Positions 58,546 through 64,000 of a stretch of 64,000 nucleotides of DNA are shown one piece after another (the first letter of the stretch is position 1; every line of letters begins with the position of its first letter). The stretch comes from Actinosynnema sp. ALI-1.44 (GTDB lineage Bacteria > Actinomycetota > Actinomycetes > Mycobacteriales > Pseudonocardiaceae). The position numbers and the translations under genes were made by a program. The stretch spans positions 62,001-126,000 of the forward strand of contig NZ_MTQO01000037.1 of assembly GCF_001984155.1 (NCBI RefSeq). The letters run 5' to 3'. A model generated the notes under the pieces. That model saw only the letters and a list, made by a program, of their open reading frames with translations, did not search any database and had not been told where the DNA came from.

Positions 58546-58764
58546 GCGCGCGTGTACCAACTCGGAGGTAACCGCGGCGAGGCCGCTGTGTCCTACGCCA
58601 TCGCCGCGTTCAACTTCGGGATCGTCGCAGGTGTCACGCTCGGCGGCCTCGCGTTGACCATGGGCGGGTTTACTGCGGTCGGCGCGGTCTCAGCGTTCTT
58701 CACCCTCGTCGCGATCGGACTCGCCGCCGCCGTGAACACTGCCGTATCGCGCTCGTCCCTTTAG
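58531..58764 (+). pseudogene. C-terminal remnant of an MFS transporter
   Basis: A 77-codon frame starting PVVQARVYQLGGNRGEAAVS and continuing AIAAFNFGIVAGVTLGGLAL, the last two helices and VQARV motif of a DHA1-type MFS exporter. These normally contain about 400 residues. The N-terminal ten helices are absent; upstream DNA is the unrelated fragment on the other strand. Clear gene relic. Its TAG overlaps the stop of the convergent small gene. Confidence 0.7.
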
Positions 58765-58952
58765 TTCTCACGGTGTTGGTGCGCGTCGATGCGCTCGTCG
58801 AGCTCCGCCAAGTCGTTGTGCAGCGCGGTCAGCTCGCGAGCGTGTCTGGTGAGTTGCTTGGATTGCTGGTCGATGCGGGTACGCAGGTTGTGCAACTCCT
58901 TGCCGGTCTGCGACTCAGGGACGGCGGAGGGGTCGTCGGTGTCGTCGGTCAT
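58761..58952 (-). CDS. Small coiled-coil protein
   Basis: A 63-residue acidic protein; GGGAGA lies 6 bp before ATG 58952. After a Thr/Asp-rich start (MTDDTDDPSAVPES), residues 17-60 form a heptad-like helix (LHNLRTRIDQQSKQLTRH, ELTALHNDLAELDERIDA). No family is recognised. Dimeric or scaffold role is possible. Confidence 0.55.
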   Translation of the reverse strand: MTDDTDDPSAVPESQTGKELHNLRTRIDQQSKQLTRHARELTALHNDLAELDERIDAHQHREN

Positions 58953-59077
58953 ACATATCTCCCAGCAGTGCAGATCGTGTCGTCCATGCCAGGGCGTGGA
59001 GACCCAGCACGGGTTCCCCGCGTGATCGCGAACTAAACGCCTGGACTCCACGAGTGCCGAAAGGTAGGTTGGTCATA

Positions 59078-59101
59078 CGCCTTGGACGGTCGTCCAAGGC
59101 G
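59078..59101. promoter_or_regulatory. 24-bp palindromic operator upstream of the TetR gene
   Basis: CGCCTTGGAC, spacer GGTC, GTCCAAGGCG: perfect 10-bp arms, 32 bp upstream of the TetR ATG. A further half-site GTCCAAG recurs at 59104-59110. The size and symmetry are typical for a TetR dimer, so it is the probable autoregulatory site controlling the TetR/monooxygenase operon. Confidence 0.7.
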
Positions 59102-59133
59102 AGTGTCCAAGACAATTGCCCCGGGGAGTGTGC

Positions 59134-59682
59134 ATGGAGTCGTCGATGGCCGCGCGAGGCCGGGACGTACGGCAGCGGCTGATCACGGCGGCGACCGAGT
59201 TGATCGTGCACAAGGGCTGGTCAGCGGTGAGTACCCGAATGCTCGCCGAGCGCGCGGGCGTCGCTCCCGGCGTCGTCCATTACCACTTCGCGTCGCTGCG
59301 GGCGTTGCTCACCGAGGCCGCCATCGGCACCATGCGGGCGGCCGTCACCGGCCTCGAACCCGGGCAGGACGTGATCGCGGCCCTGCTCGACCCGTTGGAC
59401 GAGTACTCCGGTGACGACCCGACGTCGCTGCTGTTCATCGAGACCTACCTCGCGGCGACCCGGGACGACGAACTGCGCTCGGCGATCAGCGCACTGGTGG
59501 CCGAGTTCCAGCACCGGCTCGCCGAGTGGCTGGCCGACCGGGCAGTGGTCGCGCCACAGGAGACAGCGGCCGTGATCGTGGCCGCGATCGACGGTCTGAT
59601 GCTGCACAGGGCGCTGAACCCGGCCGCGAGAACAGATCTCCGGCCGGTGCTGCGCCGGCTGGTGGAAGGGGGAACCCGGTGA
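59134..59682 (+). CDS. TetR-family transcriptional regulator
   Basis: A 182-residue regulator with N-terminal helix-turn-helix (VRQRLITAATELIVHKGWSA, STRMLAERAGVAPGVVHYHF) and an all-helical ligand domain. GGGGAG lies before the ATG. The stop is inside a GTGA overlap with the monooxygenase gene, so the pair is cotranscribed. It probably represses the operon until the monooxygenase substrate binds. Confidence 0.9.
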   Translation: MESSMAARGRDVRQRLITAATELIVHKGWSAVSTRMLAERAGVAPGVVHYHFASLRALLTEAAIGTMRAAVTGLEPGQDVIAALLDPLDEYSGDDPTSLLFIETYLAATRDDELRSAISALVAEFQHRLAEWLADRAVVAPQETAAVIVAAIDGLMLHRALNPAARTDLRPVLRRLVEGGTR

Positions 59683-60842
59683 GAGTGGTCATCTGCGGCG
59701 CGGGGATCGCCGGACTGACCCTGGCCAACCACCTGGCGGACCGGCACGACGTGACCGTGCTGGAGAAGTCACCCGGACCGCGGCCACAGGGCTACATGAT
59801 CGACTTCTTCGGCCCCGGCTACGACGCGGCGGACAGGATGGGCCTGTTGCCGAGGCTCGAATCCGTCGGCTACCGCGTGAGCGAGGCGGCGTACGTCGAC
59901 GAGACCGGCCGGCGAAGGGCAGGGCTGCCCTTCGACACCTTCGCCAAAGCCGTCGACGGCAAACTGATCAGCATCATGCGCCCGGACCTGGAAGCGGCGC
60001 TGCGCGAACACTTGCCGGACACGGCGCACCTGCGGTTCGGGACCTCGATAACCCACATCGAGCGGGCACCGGAGCACGTCACGATCACCCTGTCCGACAC
60101 GAGCACGATCGTCGCGGACCTCCTGGTCGGCGCGGACGGCATCCACTCGGCAGTGCGCGCCATGACCTTCGGGAACGGCGACAGCGTGCGTTACCTCGGC
60201 TTCCACACGGCGGCGTACGTCTTCGACAACGACGCCATCCACGCCCAGGTCGGCGACCGCTTCTGCCTGACGGACACCGTCGGCAAACAGTTCGGCTTCT
60301 ACGCGCTCAGAGACGGCCGGGTCGCCGCCTTCACCGTGCACCGCGCACCACACGCCACCCTGCCGCAGGACCCGGCGGCAGCGATCCGTGAAACGTACGC
60401 GGACCTGGGCTGGGTTGTCCCCCAAGCCATCGACGCCTGCCCGGACACCCAGGACATCTACTACGACCAGGTCGCTCAGACAGTGCTGCCGACGTGGAGC
60501 AAGGACCGCGTCGTGCTCATCGGCGACGCCTGCCACGCCGTCTCGCTACTCGCAGGCCAGGGAGCGTCACTGGGCATGGCGGGCGCGTACCTCCTCGCCG
60601 CGCAGTTGAACAAGAAAGCCTCCGTACCCGAGGCTTTGGCTCGCTATGAGGACATATGGCGCCCGGTCGTTGAGGAGAAGCAACAGGTAGCCCGCAACGG
60701 CGCCCGCTGGTTCCTGCCCGCCTCGGAGCACCACCTCCGCATCCGCCGCGCCGCGATGCGCCTGGCCCGGGTCCCCGGTTTCAGCCGCTACCTCGCCGGA
60801 ACGATCGCGGGAAAGACCACAGCGGTGATCAAGCAGCTCTAG
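59679..60842 (+). CDS. FAD-dependent monooxygenase (PHBH/TetX-like)
   Basis: A 387-residue group A flavoprotein hydroxylase. It has the dinucleotide-binding motif VVICGAGIAGLTLANHLA at the start, VGADGIHSAVR in the middle (DG motif) and VVLIGDACHAVSLLAGQGASLG (GD motif) near residue 280. It hydroxylates an aromatic or polyketide-like molecule; similar enzymes with TetR partners inactivate antibiotics. GTG 59679 is set by the overlap with the TetR stop and by GGAAGGGGG upstream. Confidence 0.9.
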   Translation: MRVVICGAGIAGLTLANHLADRHDVTVLEKSPGPRPQGYMIDFFGPGYDAADRMGLLPRLESVGYRVSEAAYVDETGRRRAGLPFDTFAKAVDGKLISIMRPDLEAALREHLPDTAHLRFGTSITHIERAPEHVTITLSDTSTIVADLLVGADGIHSAVRAMTFGNGDSVRYLGFHTAAYVFDNDAIHAQVGDRFCLTDTVGKQFGFYALRDGRVAAFTVHRAPHATLPQDPAAAIRETYADLGWVVPQAIDACPDTQDIYYDQVAQTVLPTWSKDRVVLIGDACHAVSLLAGQGASLGMAGAYLLAAQLNKKASVPEALARYEDIWRPVVEEKQQVARNGARWFLPASEHHLRIRRAAMRLARVPGFSRYLAGTIAGKTTAVIKQL

Positions 60843-60852
60843 TGGTTGCGAA

Positions 60853-61488
60853 CTAGCACAGACCCGCGTCGTAGGCGAGCAGTCCGGCCTGAGTCCGGTT
60901 GGCGCAGCGGAGTTTGAGCAGGATCTGCGAGATGTAGTTCTTCACTGTGCCCTCGCTCAGGTGGACCCTGGTGGCGATCTGGGCGTTGGACAGGCCGTTG
61001 CCCAGGCACGCCAGGATCTCGGACTCCCGCTCGGTCAGGGCGGCGAGCAACTCCGATGTGGACGAACGGCGGTCCGCCGCGTGCGCGACGAGCTTGCGGG
61101 ACACGGTCGGCGACATCACCGTGTGGCCGTCGGCGGCGACCCGGACCAGGCCGATCAGGTCCTTGGGCGGCGTGGATTTCAGCAGGTACCCCGCTGCTCC
61201 GTTGCGCATGGCGCGCAGGATGTAGTGGTCGCCGTCGAACGTCGTCAGCGCGACCACCGCGGGCGGCTGGTCGAGTTCGCTGATCCGCTGGATCGCCGTG
61301 AGTCCGTCCACGCCCGGCATGTGCAGGTCCATCAGCACCACGTCCGGCTTGTGCCGCAGGACGGCCTCGACGGCTTCGGCGCCGTCGTAGGCCTCCGCCA
61401 CCACAGTCACGCCTTCCGCCGCGCGGAGGATCGTGCGGAGGTGGCCGCACACCAACGGGTCGTCGTCCACGACGAGGACGTTGATCAT
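60853..61488 (-). CDS. NarL/LuxR-type response regulator
   Basis: A 211-residue regulator. The receiver has DDD (8-10) and phosphoacceptor Asp54 in VVLMDLHMPGVDG; the LuxR-type helix-turn-helix is in LTERESEILACLGNGLSNAQ and VHLSEGTVKNYISQILLKL. Its ATG overlaps the kinase stop (ATGA). It is likely to bind the inverted repeats at 62667-62696. Confidence 0.93.
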   Translation of the reverse strand: MINVLVVDDDPLVCGHLRTILRAAEGVTVVAEAYDGAEAVEAVLRHKPDVVLMDLHMPGVDGLTAIQRISELDQPPAVVALTTFDGDHYILRAMRNGAAGYLLKSTPPKDLIGLVRVAADGHTVMSPTVSRKLVAHAADRRSSTSELLAALTERESEILACLGNGLSNAQIATRVHLSEGTVKNYISQILLKLRCANRTQAGLLAYDAGLC

Positions 61489-62621
61489 GATGCGGGCTCC
61501 GTCAGGGTTGCCGACACGTGGAAACCGCCCTCTGGGGACGGTCCGGCGTCCAGTGTTCCGCCGATCATGCTGACCCGCTCGCGCAGGTTGTCCAGCCCCG
61601 ATCCGGAGCCGGCCGAGGTCAGGTCCGGGTCTGCCGGGCGGTCCGGCGCGGTGTTGCGCACCGACACCTTGGTGTCCGACGGTCCGTAGTCGATCTGCAC
61701 GCGCACAGCCGCGCCGGGCGCGTGTTTGCGGACGTTGGTCAGCGCTTCCTGGACGATCCGGTGCGCCGCGCGCCGCACGACCGGTGACGCCTGGTCCGCG
61801 GCGCCTGCCTCGACCAACTCCACCGGGACACCGACCGAGGTGGACTCGGCGACCAACGTGGACAACTCCGGCACCGGGGCCTGTGTCACCGTTCCCTGGC
61901 CCTCGCCGACGTCCGCGCGCAGGATCGCGACGACCTCACGCAGTTCCTCCAGCGCCTGGCAGCCGTTGGCCCGCAGTTCCTCCGCCGCGCGGCGGGTCTC
62001 GGCGTCCTTCGCGGTCATCTCCAGCCCACCGGCCTGCAACACCATCAGGCTCACGCGGTGGGTGACGACGTCGTGCATCTCGGCCGCCAGCCTGGCGCGT
62101 TCCTCCGCCCTCGCCGACTCCATCCGCAGCTGGTACACGCGATCCCGCGCCCCGAACGTCATGCCCATCACCGAAGGCACGGCGATCAACAGCAACGACG
62201 TGGCCAGCCGGGCGCCGGTGAGCTCCCATGGCCGCACCGCCAGCACCAGCAGCAGCCCGGCGGGCAACCACGCCGCCCGGACGTGGGTGGAGGCCATCGC
62301 GGTGCACACCACGAACGGCGTGACTGCCTGCGGTATCCACAGTGTGCTTTCGTCACGGGCGAGGTCGATCACCGTTCCCGGCGCGGCCAGTTCGGTGATC
62401 GTCATGCCCGCCGAGGTCGCGACCGTGAACCAGAGGATCCCCAGCGGTGCCTTGCGGCGGAACACCAGGATCCCCACGGCCATCACCTGGATCGCCGTGC
62501 CCACCGCGGTGTAGGCGACGCCACCTGGCGAGCCGACCAGCGACACGACCAGCAACGACGTCGCTCCGGCCAGGGAGAGGACGTCGAACAGCCGGTCTCG
62601 GGTCACGGTCACGAACCCCAC
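61485..62621 (-). CDS. Sensor histidine kinase of the NarL-partner (HisKA_3) type
   Basis: A 378-residue kinase with about five N-terminal helices and almost no extracellular domain, suggesting membrane or intramembrane sensing. The phosphoacceptor His is in RLAAEMHDVVTHRVSLMV, and the ATPase domain has VQEALTNVRKHAPG and SGSGLDNLRERV. Several GTG starts (62621, 62612, 62606) are possible. Divergent from the MMPL relic. Confidence 0.9.
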   Translation of the reverse strand: MGFVTVTRDRLFDVLSLAGATSLLVVSLVGSPGGVAYTAVGTAIQVMAVGILVFRRKAPLGILWFTVATSAGMTITELAAPGTVIDLARDESTLWIPQAVTPFVVCTAMASTHVRAAWLPAGLLLVLAVRPWELTGARLATSLLLIAVPSVMGMTFGARDRVYQLRMESARAEERARLAAEMHDVVTHRVSLMVLQAGGLEMTAKDAETRRAAEELRANGCQALEELREVVAILRADVGEGQGTVTQAPVPELSTLVAESTSVGVPVELVEAGAADQASPVVRRAAHRIVQEALTNVRKHAPGAAVRVQIDYGPSDTKVSVRNTAPDRPADPDLTSAGSGSGLDNLRERVSMIGGTLDAGPSPEGGFHVSATLTEPAS

Positions 62622-62666
62622 GTTATTCGCCGCGCCCCCGCCGGCGACGGGGTTCGCCGCAAGACC

Positions 62667-62696
62667 TGACGAAAGTCATCCGGTCGATGACCTTCG
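62667..62696. promoter_or_regulatory. Inverted repeats between the NarL-type system and the MMPL relic
   Basis: TGAC-GAAA-GTCA (62667-62678) overlaps a larger repeat in which GAAAGTCATC (62671-62680) pairs with GATGACCTTC (62686-62695) at 9 of 10 positions. It lies about 50 bp upstream of the kinase start and about 105 bp upstream of the MMPL stub. Candidate binding site for the adjacent response regulator. Confidence 0.5.
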
Positions 62697-62800
62697 GCCG
62701 TGCCGTTGGTGAGCTAACGGACTGCCGGTGTGACCCGGTCACCCGCTGTGCTTGAGCGGTCGGTTCGAGACGAGCCATTCCGAGATGGGGGGAACCACAG

Positions 62801-62965
62801 GTGCACGTCATCGCCCACTGGTGCGTCCAGCACCGATACCTGGTGATCGGCCTGTGGCTGGTCGCACTGCTGGGCCTGGGGGTGCCCAGCAGTCGACTGG
62901 ACCGGCCCGCACCGGCACCTTCGCCATCCCCGGCTCGGCGTCGACGAAGGAATGCCAGGCGATGA
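62801..62965 (+). pseudogene. N-terminal stub of an MMPL-family transporter, frameshifted
   Basis: From GTG 62801 the frame reads HVIAHWCVQHRYLVIGLWLV then ALLGLGVPSS, the first helix of MMPL/RND-type exporters, before losing similarity near 62890 and stopping at 62965. In the next frame the typical continuation TGTFAIPGSASTKECQAM appears (compare the MMPL consensus SLPGTxSTKA). A one-base indel therefore split the start of an MMPL gene; the remaining roughly 700 codons are absent. Confidence 0.7.
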
Positions 62966-63498
62966 TCACGTTGCGCAGCACACTGCACCTGACCGGCCTG
63001 ACCGGCGTGACGATCGAGGACATGGTGATCGACACCGACGGCGACGGGATCGTGCTGGACGACTGCCGTGACATCACCATCTCCCGCGTGCTCGTCAACG
63101 CGTGCGGTGGTCACGGGATCCGGCTGACCAACTCGGCTCACGTGTCCATTGAGGACTGCGCGGTCTACGGCTACGACACGGGTTCGGTCGCTGCGGGGAC
63201 GTTCACGTTCCTGCACCCGCGACCGTGCGGCGGGATCAGGGTGCTCAGCGGTTCGCGCGACATCACGCTGACCTCGACGGTGATCGAGCACAGCCGCGGT
63301 CTCGTGCTGGACACAGTGGACGACGTGGTGGTGCGCGGCCTGCACATGGCCGACGTCCTCGGCGTCCCGCTGGTCGTGCGCGGCCGGGGACGCCGGGTCG
63401 ACATCGGTGACATCGACATCCTCAACGTGCTGTCAGACGTCGCGCGACCGGTACAACCAGTGCACATCCCGGCCGAACGACCACGACAGAGCGCCTAG
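62962..63498 (+). pseudogene. Beta-helix protein fragment joined to the MMPL stub
   Basis: A 178-residue frame starting at ATG 62962, in an ATGA overlap with the stub's stop. It has parallel beta-helix rungs (LTGVTIEDMVIDTDGDGIVL, DITISRVLVNACGGHGIRL, VSIEDCAVYGYD, DITLTSTVIEHSRGLVL). It lacks a signal peptide and any N-terminal cap, so it looks like the C-terminal portion of a secreted beta-helix protein brought next to the MMPL stub by deletion. Translation remains possible. Its end overlaps the convergent gene by 66 bp. Confidence 0.6.
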
Positions 63499-63984
63499 CG
63501 CGATGCCCGTGACGATGTACGACACCGTGGCGGGCAGCAAACCGGACGCGGCGGCCACGAGCACAACTCCTTGCATCGCGGCGACGGTCTTGCGCGCCAT
63601 GCTGTGCGGCAGTGCGGCGGTCAGCCACGGCAAAGCCCAACTGGCCGCGACGAACAGGTACCGCATGGCACCGATCAGCAACACCCACGGCCCGAGGAAC
63701 TTCGCCACGAACAAGCTCAGGATGAGGATCAGGAACGCGTCCACTTCCATGTCGAACCGTGCGCCCAAAGGCGTGACGCATCCGGTCCGGCGGGCGATCT
63801 GGCCGTCGATCGCGTCGCCGACCAACGCGACTGCCGCGATCACCGCCAACAGGGTCAGGGGAACAGGCCGCCAGAACGAGTCGATCACGATGGCGGTCAC
63901 GCTGCCGACGAGCCCAGCCCGAGCCAGCGTCACCCGGTTGGCCGCGCCGACCGTCTCCGCTCCGGCACGGAACAACGCCGTCAT
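63433..63984 (-). CDS. CDP-alcohol phosphatidyltransferase family protein
   Basis: A 183-residue integral membrane enzyme with about five or six helices. The full family motif D-G-x2-A-R-x8-G-x3-D-x3-D is present at residues 60-82 (DGQIARRTGCVTPLGARFD then MEVD). It transfers a phosphatidyl or phospho-alcohol group from a CDP-linked donor in phospholipid synthesis; the alcohol acceptor is not evident. ATG 63984 is 16 bp from the window edge. Confidence 0.9.
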   Translation of the reverse strand: MTALFRAGAETVGAANRVTLARAGLVGSVTAIVIDSFWRPVPLTLLAVIAAVALVGDAIDGQIARRTGCVTPLGARFDMEVDAFLILILSLFVAKFLGPWVLLIGAMRYLFVAASWALPWLTAALPHSMARKTVAAMQGVVLVAAASGLLPATVSYIVTGIALGALSWSFGRDVHWLYRSRDV

Positions 63985-64000
63985 CAGCCACCCGCCCAGC

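Noticed and set aside
1-64000. CRISPR array, tRNA, rRNA, prophage or complete insertion sequence
   Set aside because: No regularly spaced repeats, cloverleaf with CCA-type end, transposase or phage structural genes could be recognised.

Overview
The window is GC-rich throughout (third codon positions almost all G or C). It has many GTG and some TTG starts, very tight 1-4 bp gene overlaps, SARP, PucR, Lrp and NarL-type regulators, and secreted proteins with actinobacterial signal peptides. This is chromosomal DNA of a filamentous actinomycete. The style resembles the Pseudonocardiaceae (Amycolatopsis, Kibdelosporangium, Lentzea, Saccharothrix), but that placement is inference from gene content, not from a marker gene. 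I see no rRNA, tRNA, CRISPR array, complete insertion sequence or phage module.

Left part (1-7452, all minus): a carbohydrate-uptake operon that reads, in transcription order, ATPase, two permeases, TTG-started lipoprotein binding protein, tagatose-3-epimerase-type isomerase and a ThuA/sorbosone-dehydrogenase protein cut by the left edge. A large SARP/AfsR-type regulator (7691-10675) follows. From 18233 down to 10672 on the minus strand lies a chain of tightly coupled genes. It holds a metallophosphoesterase, a BtuF-like protein and the five-gene STM4015-4014-4013-4012-4011 cassette (LRR protein, ATP-grasp-like protein, sulfatase-like hydrolase, two radical SAM enzymes). A small membrane protein with a Q/P-rich tail ends the chain. 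The biochemical role of the cassette is, to my knowledge, unknown; it is one of the two best candidates here for an undescribed system.

Middle (18468-43458): an LppU-like membrane protein, a secreted glycoside-hydrolase-like protein, a maleylpyruvate isomerase/TIGR03086-type protein and an APC permease. Next come a five-gene oligopeptide ABC operon, a secreted amidase, and a YtrA-type GntR operon with a clear inverted-repeat operator. A leaderless ArsR-SRPBCC fusion, two secreted beta-helix proteins and a sirtuin follow. The last block is a likely nitrogen/purine-type catabolic cluster (DUF1989, old yellow enzyme, PuuE-like deacetylase, PucR). It faces a divergent ARMT1-like phosphatase gene across a striking double palindrome.

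Right part (43605-64000): an OmpR-type two-component system, a DASS transporter and a glycerate kinase, with matching 11-bp-period direct repeats upstream of the regulator operon and of the transporter. The second candidate system is a metallophore-like operon (48610-55351). It has a methyltransferase, FecD/E/B transporter genes, a cysteine-synthase-like PLP enzyme, a 70-codon Cys-containing ORF coupled on both sides, an ATP-grasp ligase and a hydrolase, with a convergent MFS exporter and an Lrp regulator. The end of the window is worn. It has a CGNR regulator, about 0.5 kb without genes, abutting fragments of two membrane-protein genes, a TetR/FAD-monooxygenase pair with a palindromic operator, and a NarL-type two-component system. 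That system faces a frameshifted MMPL stub fused to a beta-helix fragment. A CDP-alcohol phosphatidyltransferase is the last gene.
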